This document shows positions 10,282 to 22,805 of a stretch of DNA of 35,132 nucleotides, piece by piece. Below the pieces are notes generated by a model. It ran no database searches. It had not been told where the DNA came from and saw only the letters and a list, made by a program, of their open reading frames with translations. This DNA comes from Flavobacteriales bacterium (GTDB taxonomy: Bacteria > Bacteroidota > Bacteroidia > UBA10329). The DNA lies in NCBI GenBank assembly GCA_018402015.1, contig JAGYJL010000026.1, forward strand, positions 1-35,132, in the 5' to 3' direction. A program made the position numbers and the translations under genes. How positions within the stretch are numbered: the stretch's first letter is position 1; every line of letters starts with the position of its first letter.

Positions 10282-10461
10282 ATGGCTAAGATCACAGTAA
10301 AGCAAGTCAAGAGCGCAATCAACCGTCCAGCGAGACAGAAGAAGACACTGCAAGCGCTAGGTTTGAGAAAAATGAACCAAGAAGTTGAACATGAGGCTAA
10401 CCCGCAGATCATGGGTATGGTAGCCAAAGTTCGCCACATGGTTGAAGTAACAGAAAAGTAA
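10282..10461 (+). CDS. rpmD: 50S ribosomal protein L30
   Basis: Small large-subunit protein absent from some bacterial lineages but present here. The ATG at 10282 to TAA 10459-10461 encodes 59 residues beginning MAKITVKQVKSAINRPARQK, followed by KTLQALGLRKMNQEVEHEAN and ending MVAKVRHMVEVTEK, the complete L30 fold. Located between rpsE and rplO as in the standard spc operon; gaps of 21 and 19 bases. Confidence 0.96.
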   Translation: MAKITVKQVKSAINRPARQKKTLQALGLRKMNQEVEHEANPQIMGMVAKVRHMVEVTEK

Positions 10462-10480
10462 TTGATAAGGATTTAGAACG

Positions 10481-10927
10481 ATGGGTCTAAGTAATCTAAC
10501 ACCAGCAGCAGGTTCTACTAAAAGTAGAAAGCGTATCGGACGTGGAGAAGGTAGCGGAAAAGGCGGTACTTCTACACGAGGACACAAAGGTCAGAAGTCG
10601 CGTTCTGGTTATAGCAAGAAAATAGGTTTCGAAGGCGGTCAGATGCCGCTTCAGAGACGTGTTCCTAAGTTCGGATTCAAGAATCCTTTCAGAGTGGAAT
10701 ACCATGGAATCAATCTTGATGCTCTTCAGAAGTTAGCTGATGAAAAGAAATTGACTGCTATCACACCTGAGGTTTTGGTTGAGAATGGTCTTGCAAGCAA
10801 GAAGGATCTGGTTAAAGTATTGGGAAGAGGTGAGCTGAAAGCAAAGTTAGAAGTAACGGCACACGGATTCTCTAAGACAGCAGTAAGTGCAATCGAGGCA
10901 GCTGGAGGAACAGTTGTTACCCTATAA
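10481..10927 (+). CDS. rplO: 50S ribosomal protein L15
   Basis: Late-assembly large-subunit protein. 148 residues, beginning MGLSNLTPAAGSTKSRKRIG; the glycine-arginine-rich extension (RGEGSGKGGTSTRGHKGQKS) that threads into rRNA is evident, and the C-terminal domain ends with the typical SAIEAAGGTVVTL. Six bases separate it from secY. Confidence 0.97.
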   Translation: MGLSNLTPAAGSTKSRKRIGRGEGSGKGGTSTRGHKGQKSRSGYSKKIGFEGGQMPLQRRVPKFGFKNPFRVEYHGINLDALQKLADEKKLTAITPEVLVENGLASKKDLVKVLGRGELKAKLEVTAHGFSKTAVSAIEAAGGTVVTL

Positions 10928-10933
10928 GAGTAA

Positions 10934-12280
10934 ATGAAGAATTTTTTAAATACACTTCAGAACATCTGGAAGATTGAAGACCTGAGAACGAGGATTCTCA
11001 ACACTTTGGGCTTCATTCTTATTTACAGACTAGGTTCGTTTGTGGTGTTGCCAGGTTTGGACCCGTCTAAATTGGGTGCCCTGCAAGCGCAAACTTCAGA
11101 CGGAATTCTTGGTCTGTTAAATATGTTCTCTGGAGGAGCATTCTCAAATGCATCCATTTTTGCGTTGGGCATCATGCCTTACATCTCTGCGTCTATCGTG
11201 CTACAACTCGCTGGAATGGCAGTTCCTGCTTTGCAGAAGTTACAGAAGGAAGGTGAAAGTGGAAGAAAGAAAATCAATCAGTACACTCGTTACCTGACCA
11301 TTCTTATTACCGCTGGTCAGGCTCCTGGTTACATTGCTAACCTACAGTCACAACTGCCAACAGATGCATTTTTGACATCTCCTAGTCTTTTCTGGTTTAC
11401 TGCATGGTTGATACTGATCACCGGTACCGTGTTCGTTATGTGGTTAGGCGAAAGGATTACCGACAAAGGAATTGGGAATGGTATTTCTCTACTTATCATG
11501 GTTGGTATTATTGCTAGACTTCCATTCTCCTTCATGGCAGAGTTTTTCTCTAAGCTAGAGCAAAGTGGAGGCGGACTAGTTATATTCTTGATTGAGATGG
11601 TACTGCTACTTTTAGTGATTGTATTCTCAATCCTACTGGTTCAAGGTACAAGAAGGATACCTGTACAAGTTGCGAGAGCTGCTATTTCAGGTCGTCAAGC
11701 CCTGCCACAAGGAGGAACGCGTCAGTACATTCCGTTAAAAGTTAACGCTGCGGGTGTAATGCCGATCATCTTTGCTCAAGCCATTATGTTTGTGCCAATT
11801 ACATTGGGTGGTTTTGCTGGTGAGAATGGTTCTTGGTTTGTAACTGCGTTCTCTGACTTTACAGGGTTCACATACAACTTTACCTTCTTCATGCTCATTA
11901 TAATCTTCACGTATTTCTATACTGCGATTACCATCAATCCTAATCAGATGGCTGAGGACATGAAAAGAAACGGTGGATTTATCCCAGGTGTTAAACCAGG
12001 TCGTAAAACTGCAGAGTACATTGATGATATCATGTCAAGAATCACCTTGCCAGGATCTATATTCCTTGGCATTGTAGCAATACTACCATCAATTGCCATG
12101 TTGTTCGGGGTGAATGCGCAATTTGCTCAGTTCTACGGTGGAACATCATTGTTGATCATGGTAGGTGTGGTATTGGACACACTACAGCAGATAGAAAGTC
12201 ATTTGTTGATGCGTCATTATGACGGGTTAATGAAGTCGGGAAGGATTAAAGGACGCTCATCAATGAGTATGTCTGCATAA
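10934..12280 (+). CDS. secY: Protein translocase subunit SecY
   Basis: Central channel of the Sec translocon in the inner membrane, working with SecE, SecG and SecA. 448 residues with about ten hydrophobic segments. Family motifs visible: the N-terminal [40 protein letters not shown] and [14 protein letters not shown] around the plug and TM2, [16 protein letters not shown], the cytoplasmic loop with [10 protein letters not shown] and [19 protein letters not shown], and [22 protein letters not shown]. Clean. Its position after rplO is conserved across bacteria; neither adk nor map follows, and infA is next. Confidence 0.98.
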   Translation: MKNFLNTLQNIWKIEDLRTRILNTLGFILIYRLGSFVVLPGLDPSKLGALQAQTSDGILGLLNMFSGGAFSNASIFALGIMPYISASIVLQLAGMAVPALQKLQKEGESGRKKINQYTRYLTILITAGQAPGYIANLQSQLPTDAFLTSPSLFWFTAWLILITGTVFVMWLGERITDKGIGNGISLLIMVGIIARLPFSFMAEFFSKLEQSGGGLVIFLIEMVLLLLVIVFSILLVQGTRRIPVQVARAAISGRQALPQGGTRQYIPLKVNAAGVMPIIFAQAIMFVPITLGGFAGENGSWFVTAFSDFTGFTYNFTFFMLIIIFTYFYTAITINPNQMAEDMKRNGGFIPGVKPGRKTAEYIDDIMSRITLPGSIFLGIVAILPSIAMLFGVNAQFAQFYGGTSLLIMVGVVLDTLQQIESHLLMRHYDGLMKSGRIKGRSSMSMSA

Positions 12281-12287
12281 GAGAGGA

Positions 12288-12506
12288 ATGGCGAAACAAG
12301 CATCCATAAGCCAAGATGGGACAGTGGTTGAAGCACTGTCAAATGCGATGTTCCGTGTGGAGTTGGAAAACGGGCATGTTATAACTGCCCACATTTCTGG
12401 AAAGATGAGGATGCACTACATCAAAATCTTACCAGGAGATAAAGTAAAAGTAGAAATGAGTCCTTACGATTTAACGAAAGGCCGAATTACATACCGATAT
12501 AAATAA
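12288..12506 (+). CDS. infA: Translation initiation factor IF-1
   Basis: OB-fold factor that binds the 30S A site during initiation. 72 residues, the standard length, with the landmarks [39 protein letters not shown] and the C-terminal [13 protein letters not shown]. It starts 7 bases after secY and precedes rpmJ by 7. Confidence 0.98.
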   Translation: MAKQASISQDGTVVEALSNAMFRVELENGHVITAHISGKMRMHYIKILPGDKVKVEMSPYDLTKGRITYRYK

Positions 12507-12513
12507 TTGCAAG

Positions 12514-12630
12514 ATGAAAGTCAGGGCATCAGTAAAGAAGAGAAGTGCAGATTGCAAGATCGTCAAGAGAAAAGGACGTGTCTACGTAATTAACAAAAAG
12601 AACCCAAGGTTTAAGCAAAGACAAGGTTAA
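12514..12630 (+). CDS. rpmJ: 50S ribosomal protein L36, zinc-free type
   Basis: A 38-residue protein beginning [20 protein letters not shown] and ending [16 protein letters not shown]. The zinc-binding form has three Cys and one His; here only one Cys is left and His is absent, so this is a zinc-independent version. ATG at 12514, TAA at 12628-12630. Lies between infA and rpsM as expected. Confidence 0.95.
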   Translation: MKVRASVKKRSADCKIVKRKGRVYVINKKNPRFKQRQG

Positions 12631-12663
12631 TAACCGTCTTACTAATAGTATAGAAAGAATACA

Positions 12664-13038
12664 ATGGCAAGAATTGCAGGAATAGATCTTCCAAAGAACA
12701 AGAGAGGCGAAATAGGCCTTACATACATCTACGGTATAGGTAGGGTAACAGCTGGGCATATCCTTGACGGAGCTAAAATTAGCCGCGACAAAAAGGTGCA
12801 AGAGTGGTCAGATGATGAGCAAGCGGCTATCCGTGAAGCAATCGGATTGATTAAAACAGAAGGAGAACTTCGTTCAGAGACTCAGATGAACATCAAACGA
12901 TTGATGGACATAGGTTGCTACAGAGGAATTCGTCATCGTTCTGGATTGCCACTTCGAGGTCAACGTACCAAGAATAACTCTAGAACGCGAAAAGGAAAGA
13001 GAAAGACTGTTGCCAACAAGAAGAAGGTAACTAAGTAA
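12664..13038 (+). CDS. rpsM: 30S ribosomal protein S13
   Basis: Protein of the 30S head that contacts tRNA and S19. 124 residues starting [20 protein letters not shown], with the helix-two-turn-helix region [14 protein letters not shown] and the C-terminal signature [20 protein letters not shown] followed by a basic tail. Intact. Confidence 0.97.
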   Translation: MARIAGIDLPKNKRGEIGLTYIYGIGRVTAGHILDGAKISRDKKVQEWSDDEQAAIREAIGLIKTEGELRSETQMNIKRLMDIGCYRGIRHRSGLPLRGQRTKNNSRTRKGKRKTVANKKKVTK

Positions 13039-13066
13039 TAAATAGATACTTCGATAATTCGAGGAT

Positions 13067-13456
13067 ATGGCAAAGACATCAAAAACTACCAGAAAAAGAA
13101 CCGTTAAGGTCGATGCGGTTGGAGAGGCGCACATCAATGCAACTTTCAACAACATCATTATTTCGCTTACAAACACCAAAGGAGAAGTTATTTCTTGGTC
13201 GTCTGCAGGTAAGCAAGGCTTTAGAGGTTCTAAGAAGAACACTCCTTACGCTGCTCAAACGGCTGCTGCAGATTGCGCCAAGGTTGCATTCGATGCAGGT
13301 CTGAGAAAAGTTAAGGTATTTGTGAAAGGACCCGGAGGCGGTCGCGAATCGGCCATCAGAAATCTACATTCCAATGGAATTGAAGTTACTGAGATCGTTG
13401 ATGTGACTCCAATGCCACATAACGGATGTCGTCCACCGAAGAAAAGAAGAGTTTAA
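13067..13456 (+). CDS. rpsK: 30S ribosomal protein S11
   Basis: Platform protein near the Shine-Dalgarno binding site. 129 residues. The core [20 protein letters not shown] is followed by [20 protein letters not shown]; the C-terminal signature [17 protein letters not shown] is complete. Preceded by 28 bases and followed by 21 bases to rpsD. Confidence 0.98.
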   Translation: MAKTSKTTRKRTVKVDAVGEAHINATFNNIIISLTNTKGEVISWSSAGKQGFRGSKKNTPYAAQTAAADCAKVAFDAGLRKVKVFVKGPGGGRESAIRNLHSNGIEVTEIVDVTPMPHNGCRPPKKRRV

Positions 13457-13477
13457 GCAAAGCATTATTTAAGCGAA

Positions 13478-14083
13478 ATGGCCAGATATACAGGACCAAA
13501 GTCAAAAATTGCACGAAAGTTCGGAGAAGCTATCTACGGACCGGATAAGTACTTGGAAAAGAAGAACTATCCTCCAGGTGCACACGGAAATAACAGACGA
13601 AGAAAGAAGCTGTCTGATTACGGTGTGCAGTTGATGGAAAAGCAAAAGGCAAAGTACACCTACGGAATGCTTGAGCGTCAGTTCGAGAACCTATTCAAAA
13701 AAGCATCCAGCAAGTCTGGTATTACAGGTGAGCTCTTGCTTCAATTCTGTGAGGCCCGTTTGGATAACGTTATTTACCGTTTGGGCGTAGCCAATTCAAG
13801 ATCAGCGGCTCGTCAACTTGTTTCTCACAGACATGTGGTAGTTAATGGTGAGGTTTGTAACATCCCTTCACGTTCTATTAAACCAGGTGATGTTGTGGGA
13901 GTTCGCGAAAAGTCAAAATCTTTGGAAGTGATCAGCGAATCATTAGCTGCGAACTCATGCGATAGTGCATGGCTAAGTTGGAATCGCGATAAGATGGAAG
14001 GTGAATTCATGCACTACCCAACTCGTGATGAGATTCCAGAAAATATCAACGAACAGCTTATCGTTGAATTGTATTCTAAGTAA
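13478..14083 (+). CDS. rpsD: 30S ribosomal protein S4
   Basis: Primary 16S rRNA-binding protein, which represses the alpha operon in E. coli. 201 residues from [20 protein letters not shown]. The N-terminal domain lacks a Cys-rich zinc knuckle. The S4 RNA-binding domain (about 92-155) shows [29 protein letters not shown] and [18 protein letters not shown]. Clean gene, 26 bases before rpoA. Confidence 0.97.
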   Translation: MARYTGPKSKIARKFGEAIYGPDKYLEKKNYPPGAHGNNRRRKKLSDYGVQLMEKQKAKYTYGMLERQFENLFKKASSKSGITGELLLQFCEARLDNVIYRLGVANSRSAARQLVSHRHVVVNGEVCNIPSRSIKPGDVVGVREKSKSLEVISESLAANSCDSAWLSWNRDKMEGEFMHYPTRDEIPENINEQLIVELYSK

Positions 14084-14109
14084 TAACTGCTAAAAGGCAA
14101 CAAATAATC

Positions 14110-15095
14110 ATGGCAATACTTGATTTTCAAAAACCTGATAAAGTAATCATGCTCAATTCAGATGAGCGTGTAGGAGAATTCGAATTCCGCCCACTTGAGC
14201 CAGGTTACGGTATCACAATAGGTAACTCACTCAGAAGAATACTTCTTAATTCATTGGAAGGATTCGCTGTAACATCTTTGAGAATCGATGGTGTTGATCA
14301 CGAATTCTCTACTGTTAATGGTGTTGTTGAAGATGTGACCGAGATAATCTTGAACATGAAGCAGGTTCGCTTTAAAAGACAGATTGACACCCAGGAAAGC
14401 GAAAGAGTTTCTGTAAGTGTATCTGGTCAGGATAAGTTCACTGCTGGTGACATTGGTAATTCCTTACAGTTCCAAGTATTGAATCCTGAATTGGTTATCT
14501 GCCACATGGAGAAATCTGTGAAGCTGAACATGGAGTTGACAATCGACAAAGGTCATTGGTTTACGTGCCAGCAGAAGAGAACAAGCCGGCAAGTGCTCAG
14601 TTGGAACTATTGCAATCGATGCCATCTTCACTCCAATAAAAAATGTGAAATACTCTATCGATAACTTCCGTGTTGAGCAGAAGGCCGATTATAAGAAGCT
14701 GATGATGGAAATAACAACTGATAGTTCAATACATCCAAAAGATGCGTTGAAGGAAATGCAAGATTCTGATGCATCATTTCATGTTGTTCTCTGATGAAAG
14801 ATAGCTCTTGAAACGGAGATCGAGAAACCTACTGAGAATTCGATGAGAATGCATTGCACATGCGTCAACTGTTGAAGACCAAATTGGTCGATATGGATGC
14901 TCAGTAAGAGCATTGAATTTAGCAGAAGCAGCAGACGTTGAAACTGCTGGGTGATGTTTAGCATCTTTTTAGCAAGAACGACCTGTTGAAGTTCAGAAAC
15001 TTTGATCTCTTACCGAGCTTGACAAATACTTGTTCATGCAAAGAACTTGACCTTTGGGATGAACATATCCAAATACAGATTAGACAGAAAAGTAA
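14110..15095 (+). CDS. rpoA: RNA polymerase alpha subunit (3' half frame-broken)
   Basis: Alpha subunit, assembly platform of RNA polymerase. The N-terminal domain is intact for about 150 residues ([59 protein letters not shown]). After about 14555 the frame shifts repeatedly, but homology continues: [48 protein letters not shown], then ETEIEKPTE and [13 protein letters not shown], and finally the alpha-CTD helix-hairpin-helix traces [10 protein letters not shown] and [11 protein letters not shown]. The literal frame stops early at 14664 (184 residues). About 330 residues are expected. Because RpoA is essential, the breaks are almost surely sequence errors. End approximate. Confidence 0.92.
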
Positions 15096-15134
15096 TTGAA
15101 TGTCAGGGCTTCTGGCCTCTCAACAATTTGAGGA

Positions 15135-15678
15135 ATGAGACATAAGAAAGGTTTTAACCATTTAGGTAGAAAAAGAGAAAGAGGCACAGGAGAGCAATGC
15201 TGGCCAACATGGCAAGTTCGCTTATCAGGCATAAACGAATAACCACCACATTAGCCAAAGCAAAAGCTTTGAGGTCTTATGTGGAGCCATTGATGCAACC
15301 CAGAATCTAAAGATGATGCTACGCACTCAAGAGTTGTGTTCAGCTATCTTAATGATAAGGAAGCAACAGCTGAGTTGTTCAGAGAAGTATCTCCCTAAAG
15401 TGGGAGGCGTCCAGGTGGATACACACACGTATTATCAAGTTAGCAACAAGAGTTGGTGACAGTGCTGACAACAATATGATTGAATTGGTAGATTTTCAAC
15501 GAACTCTTAGTTAAAAGCTAAGCCTAAGAAGGCAAGGAAAGTAGAAGAGGTGGCAGTAGTTCTGCTGCTGCTCTCCGAACTGCTCCTGCTGCTGAGGTAG
15601 TTGAAACCTCCAGCTGTCAAGCTTCTGCAAGTGATGATGACTCCAAAGGAAGAAAGGTGGAGAAGGAAGAAAACATAA
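15135..15678 (+). CDS. rplQ: 50S ribosomal protein L17 (frame-broken), with Ala/Ser/Glu-rich tail
   Basis: L17 lies near the tunnel exit. The ATG at 15135 opens [13 protein letters not shown]; the sequence then continues in shifting frames as [73 protein letters not shown] and NMIELVDF, the full L17 core. After this, readable frames give lysine-rich [12 protein letters not shown], then Ala/Pro-, Glu- and Ser/Asp-rich segments, an extended C-terminal tail of the kind found on many Bacteroidota L17 proteins. End approximate (TAA at 15676-15678); many indels. Followed by a strong terminator. Confidence 0.88.
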
Positions 15679-15703
15679 TAGTTGAAACGTGTTTAAAAGT
15701 TTG

Positions 15704-15737
15704 AAAAGGACGAACCGATTCCAGGTTCGTCCTTTTT
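15704..15737 (+). terminator. Intrinsic terminator of the ribosomal block
   Basis: A perfect 13-bp stem (AAAAGGACGAACC pairing with GGTTCGTCCTTTT) with a 7-base loop GATTCCA and a T-tract overlapping the 3' arm. It sits about 25 bases after rplQ and 24 bases before the carA start, so carA probably needs either read-through or a separate promoter not recognised here. Confidence 0.9.
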
Positions 15738-15760
15738 AATTTACTTAAACCCAAAAGACA

Positions 15761-16874
15761 ATGAAATACCAAATTAGAGCAGACGCCATTCTCTTGCCAG
15801 AAGATGGAACCATTTTTAGAGGACAAGGCAGCTGGTAAGATTGGCACCACCACGGGTGAGATGCGCTAATACTGGTATGACCAGGTTACCAAAGAGATTT
15901 TTACCGACCCATCTTACTTCGGCCAGATAATGGCCAACAAGCAAGTGTTCATATAGGTAATTACAGTGTAAGTCCACAGAGATGTGGAATCAGGAAGGAA
16001 TGAAGATCGAGTGGTTTGGTGTGCAAATACTTCTCTCGAACTATAGTCGTCAAGCGCAATTGGGAATATTCAAAATTATTTCGAAGAAAATCAAGGTTGT
16101 CGGAATTTCAGATGTGGATACACGTGCCATCGTACAACACATTCGCGATAAAGGGGCAATGAATGCCATTATCTCATCCGAGGAACTGGATGTGGAAATT
16201 CTCAAGAAAAATTGGCTGAGGTACCTTCAATGGAAGGTTTAGAGTTATCGTCTAAAGTGTGCACTAAAGAATCTTACTTCTTTGGAGATGAGAATGCAGA
16301 TTTTAGAGTTGCTGTGCTCGACATTGGAGTAAAGAAAAACATCCTTCGCTGTCTTTCAGACCGTGGATGTTATTTGAAAGTGTTTCCGATGGATACACCT
16401 TTCGATGAAATCAAAAGTTGGAATCCAGATGGATTTATGATATCGAATGGACCAGGCGACCCTGCAGCCATGCCAAAAGTGAGCGAGACGGTCACCCAAA
16501 TGATAGGTTCGGGTATTCCTGTATTTGGAATTTGTCTCGGACATCAGGTTATGGCTATAAGTCAAGGAATTCCTACGTACAAGATGCACAACGGTCATCG
16601 AGGGATCAACCATCCCATTAAGAATATGGTAACTGGGAAATGTGAGGTTACGTCACAGAATCACGGATTTGTGGTAGATAGAGAAGCATGTGAGAAACAC
16701 GCTGATATGGAGATTACACATGTGCATTTGAACGACAACACGGTGGCTGGTCTGAGACTGAAAGATCGTCCAGTGTTCAGTGTGCAGTACCATCCAGAAT
16801 CTTCACCAGGACCGAACGATAGCCGCTACCTTTTCGATCAGTTCGTTGAGAACATGAAAATGGTTTCGGCCTGA
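15761..16874 (+). CDS. carA: Carbamoyl-phosphate synthase small subunit (5' third frame-broken)
   Basis: Glutaminase subunit that passes ammonia to CarB for carbamoyl phosphate (pyrimidine and arginine synthesis). From the ATG at 15761 the start reads [17 protein letters not shown], then homology continues through several frames ([42 protein letters not shown]). One missing A near 16210 joins EILKKK to LAEVPSMEG. From 16212 on it is clean: the class I glutamine amidotransferase domain has [10 protein letters not shown], the nucleophile Cys in GICLGHQ (codon 16533-16535), and the His/Glu pair in [10 protein letters not shown]. Total about 370 residues, a normal length. carB is not in the window. 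Confidence 0.94.
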
Positions 16875-16914
16875 TCTTATTAATTCAGAAATTTCAATCA
16901 CTAATAAGCTATAG

Positions 16915-19654
<2,740 letters not shown>

Positions 19655-19701
19655 CGAGCGAATTTAAACAACTCGCCAAGCTTGTGGTTATTTTAGCGCA
19701 G

Positions 19702-21516
19702 ATGGGATATAGCTCGTTAGAACAGTGTGTCAGGGACCTTGAAAAACACGGTCATTTGATTCGAATTACCGAAGAGGTAGATCCGAATTTGGAGATGGCT
19801 GCTATTCACTTTCGAGTATTTGAGAACGATGGTCCGGCACTTCTTTTTGAAAATGTTAAGGGCTCAAAGTTTCGAGCTGTTTCCAATCTATTCGGTTCCG
19901 TAGAGCGTAGTCGGTTCATCTTTCGCGACTCGTTGGAAAGGGTTAAGAGATTGGTTCAACTGAAAGGTGATCCATCGTTGCTAACGAAAAACCCTAGTTG
20001 GTTTGTTTCAGCATTGCGAGGAGGAGTTCATGCGCTTCCATTGAAATGGAAAACCGATTTTGAGGAAGTTTCGGTATCGGCACTTCCGCAGATAAAATGC
20101 TGGCCCAATGATGGTGGCCCATTTGTTACGCTTCCGCAGGTTTATTCTGAAGATATTGATAAGCCAGGCGTCTTGAATTCCAACGTAGGGATGTATCGTG
20201 TGCAGTTGGGAGGAAACGAGTATCTCCAAGACAAAGAAATTGGTTTGCATTATCAATTGCATCGAGGAATCGGTGTGCATCAGACAAAAAGCAATAAAGC
20301 TGGTCAGCCCTTGAAAGTTGCCGTATTTGTTGGCGGCCCTCCTTCGCATTCCTTTGCGGCTGTTATGCCGTTACCCGAAGGATTACCTGAAGTGGCTTTT
20401 GCCGGAGCTTTAGGTGGTAGGAATTTCCGGTATTTCAAAGAAGATGGATTCACAGTTTCGTCAGATGCTGACTTTGTGATTCTCGGAGAGGTTCATCCGA
20501 TGGAGAACAAGCCAGAAGGTCCTTTCGGGGATCATTTAGGCTATTACAGTCTTAAACACGATTTTCCGGTGATGCGTGTTAAGAAAGTTCTCGCTAAAAA
20601 GAATGGTATTTGGGCGTTTACCGTTGTTGGTCGTCCTCCACAAGAAGACACTAGTTTCGGAGCGCTGATTCATGAAATTACTGGGTCAATCATACCACAG
20701 ACCATTCCTGGATTGCACGAAGTAAATGCAGTAGATGCAGCGGGTGTTCATCCACTTTTGTTGGCAGTAGGTAGCGAACGTTACACGCCTTATTTGGAAG
20801 TTGAGCGACCACAGGAATTGCTTACTACCGCAAACGCTATCCTTGGCTTCAATCAAATGTCATTGGCTAAATTTCTATTCATCATTGCCAAACAGGATGA
20901 TGGAACGCCAAGAGCCAAGGATGAAGAGGCATTTTTCAAGTATTTGCTCGAGCGTATTGACCTTACCCGAGACCTGCATTTTCAAACGAAAACAACCATT
21001 GATACACTTGACTACAGTGGCTCTGACCTCAACAGCGGGTCTAAACTTATTGCCGCGGCCGTTGGAGGAAAGAAAAGGGATCTTGCCACAGAAATACCTG
21101 ATATCACTTTACCTGAAGGTTTCCGAAACCCTCGGGTGGCATTCAGTGGTGTTCTGATTATTGAAGCGGCTGCTTATACTGATGGAAAGGATATTCAAAA
21201 ATTGACTTCAGTTCTGGATGGTCAAAAGAATAGTCTAAAAGGGTTTCCCATGATTGCTGTTGTGGACGATAGCGAGTTTGTAGCTCGCACACTGAATAAT
21301 TTTCTGTGGGTCACCTTCACTCGAAGCAATCCTTCGCACGATATTCATGGAGTAGGAGAGTTTATTGAAAACAAACATTGGGGCTGCAACGGCCCAGTAG
21401 TGTTCGATGCTCGAATCAAGTCTCACCATGCGCCTCCACTTATCAAAAGTCCTGAAGTTGAAGCCCGGATAAGTAGGCTAGGAGTTAAGGGCGCTTCTTT
21501 ACACGGAATCATATAG
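19702..21516 (+). CDS. UbiD-family (prenylated-FMN dependent) decarboxylase
   Basis: Reversible aromatic or alpha,beta-unsaturated acid decarboxylase using prenyl-FMN made by UbiX-type enzymes. I start at the ATG at 19702 (MGYSSLEQCVRDLEKHGHLI), where family homology begins, not at 19648, which would overlap the divergent gene. That gives 604 residues, longer than the roughly 500 of E. coli UbiD and closer to the 'menaquinone biosynthesis decarboxylase' branch common in Bacteroidota. Cofactor-pocket motif NSNVGMYRVQ (N161, R166) and the catalytic-acid region PEGPFGDHLGYY (E272) are present. No ubiX, men or mqn neighbour is visible, so the substrate is uncertain: quinone pathway is a guess. 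Confidence 0.88.
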   Translation: MGYSSLEQCVRDLEKHGHLIRITEEVDPNLEMAAIHFRVFENDGPALLFENVKGSKFRAVSNLFGSVERSRFIFRDSLERVKRLVQLKGDPSLLTKNPSWFVSALRGGVHALPLKWKTDFEEVSVSALPQIKCWPNDGGPFVTLPQVYSEDIDKPGVLNSNVGMYRVQLGGNEYLQDKEIGLHYQLHRGIGVHQTKSNKAGQPLKVAVFVGGPPSHSFAAVMPLPEGLPEVAFAGALGGRNFRYFKEDGFTVSSDADFVILGEVHPMENKPEGPFGDHLGYYSLKHDFPVMRVKKVLAKKNGIWAFTVVGRPPQEDTSFGALIHEITGSIIPQTIPGLHEVNAVDAAGVHPLLLAVGSERYTPYLEVERPQELLTTANAILGFNQMSLAKFLFIIAKQDDGTPRAKDEEAFFKYLLERIDLTRDLHFQTKTTIDTLDYSGSDLNSGSKLIAAAVGGKKRDLATEIPDITLPEGFRNPRVAFSGVLIIEAAAYTDGKDIQKLTSVLDGQKNSLKGFPMIAVVDDSEFVARTLNNFLWVTFTRSNPSHDIHGVGEFIENKHWGCNGPVVFDARIKSHHAPPLIKSPEVEARISRLGVKGASLHGII

Positions 21517-21568
21517 TTACGAATTGCAAACAAGACGCTACGTGAAATACGTAGTAATATACTTGCGA

Positions 21569-21601
21569 TTTGGAAAATATGCAGATTCTTTACTGAATTT
21601 G
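21569..21601 (+). promoter_or_regulatory. Candidate promoter for the FIST-phosphatase pair
   Basis: TTTG at 21569-21572, 21 bases, then TGAATTTG at 21594-21601, one mismatch from the Bacteroidota -7 element TAnnTTTG at the usual spacing. It ends 63 bases before the FIST start. A small perfect inverted repeat (CTACGT, GAAAT, ACGTAG; 21538-21554) lies just upstream and could be an operator or a weak 3' hairpin of the ubiD-family transcript; it has no T-tract. Confidence 0.4.
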
Positions 21602-21664
21602 GTAACCACTTGTAACCTTGCAACTTGTTAGGCGTTGGTACCGTAACTTATTGATCAACAAACC

Positions 21665-22804
21665 ATGAGAACGGAACAAAAACAGTGGACTGCCGAAGGC
21701 GGTTGGCAAGAAATCAAAGAAGCAGGCATCGGAAATTCTGCGGATTTGGTATTCGTATTCGGATCACGCACGCTGCTAGAAGATGCATCAAAATACGATG
21801 AGATAAAGTCGTTCTATCCATCAGCGCACATTATCATGGGCAGCACTTCTGGCGAGATCATGGAGGATCTTGTTTATGATGACTCCTTGGCTGTTACAGC
21901 AGTGGAATTTGAAAAGACGAAACTTGAGGTTGCATCCATGAATATCAATGATGCAAAAGATAGTTTCGATGCAGGTGTTCAAATTGCCAAGAAGTTAGGA
22001 GGCGCAGGCCTTGCTCATGTTTTTCTTCTTTCAGATGGACTTCATGTAAACGGTAGCGAAATTGTTAAAGGTATTAACGCCACGTTAGAAGACCACGTGC
22101 CATGCACAGGTGGCTTGGCCGGAGATGCGGCCAACTTCGAGAAAACACTTGTGGGCTTAAACGCAGCACCAAGCGAAAATCAGATTGTAGCGGTTGGATT
22201 CTACGGTAGCAGTTTAGAAATAGGTTATGGTTCCGTTGGGGGCTGGGATAATTTCGGTGCCGAGAGATTAGTAACGCGTTCTGAAGGAAACGTGCTGTAC
22301 GAGTTGGATGGACAGTCGGCATTGGACCTGTATAAAATGTATTTAGGAGACAAGGCTTCCGAATTGCCAGGATCAGCACTTCTCTTCCCTCTTGGTCTCA
22401 AATTCGATGAGGATTCGGATACCATTGTTCGTACAGTTTTGGCTGTAGATGAAGAAAAGAACAGTATGACCTTTGCTGGAGATATTCCAGAAGGCTGCTA
22501 CGTGAGATTGATGAAGGCTAACTTCGACAAATTGATTGAAGGAGCTAATCTAGCAGCTGAACACACCTCGCATAAAGGTGGAAATTCCAGCGATAAATTG
22601 GCCATTTTGATAAGTTGTGTAGGTAGGAAATTGATTCTTGGTCAGCGAATTGACGAGGAAGTTGAGGCTGTGCAGGAAGTGCTTGGAACGGGAGCTACAT
22701 TAACAGGATTCTATTCTTATGGCGAGATTTCGCCCGTGGTGGAGTCCGCACGTTGTGAGCTGCACAATCAAACCATGACCATAACCACGTTCGCGGAGGC
22801 ATAA
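21665..22804 (+). CDS. FIST domain sensor protein
   Basis: Cytoplasmic FIST_N plus FIST_C protein, a family predicted to sense small ligands (amino acids have been proposed) and usually linked to signalling outputs. 379 residues with no signal peptide or membrane segment. FIST_N (about 25-220) contains LVFVFGSRTLLED, IIMGSTSGEIMEDLVYDDSL and PCTGGLAGDAANFEKTLVG with a cysteine at 147. FIST_C (about 225-370) contains LYELDGQSALDLYKMYLG, ILISCVGRKLILGQR and GFYSYGEISPV. The stop is one base before the GTG of the phosphatase gene, so the two are surely co-translated and likely partners. Confidence 0.92.
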   Translation: MRTEQKQWTAEGGWQEIKEAGIGNSADLVFVFGSRTLLEDASKYDEIKSFYPSAHIIMGSTSGEIMEDLVYDDSLAVTAVEFEKTKLEVASMNINDAKDSFDAGVQIAKKLGGAGLAHVFLLSDGLHVNGSEIVKGINATLEDHVPCTGGLAGDAANFEKTLVGLNAAPSENQIVAVGFYGSSLEIGYGSVGGWDNFGAERLVTRSEGNVLYELDGQSALDLYKMYLGDKASELPGSALLFPLGLKFDEDSDTIVRTVLAVDEEKNSMTFAGDIPEGCYVRLMKANFDKLIEGANLAAEHTSHKGGNSSDKLAILISCVGRKLILGQRIDEEVEAVQEVLGTGATLTGFYSYGEISPVVESARCELHNQTMTITTFAEA

Positions 22805-22805
22805 A

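Noticed and set aside
16876-16908. Seven-base inverted repeat CTTATTA/TAATAAG between carA and eno
   Set aside because: AT-only-rich arms with a 19-base loop; expected by chance in this composition and not a credible terminator or operator.
21538-21554. CTACGT-GAAAT-ACGTAG hairpin after the UbiD-family gene, considered as its terminator
   Set aside because: Six-base stem with no following T-run; kept only as a note in the promoter entry.
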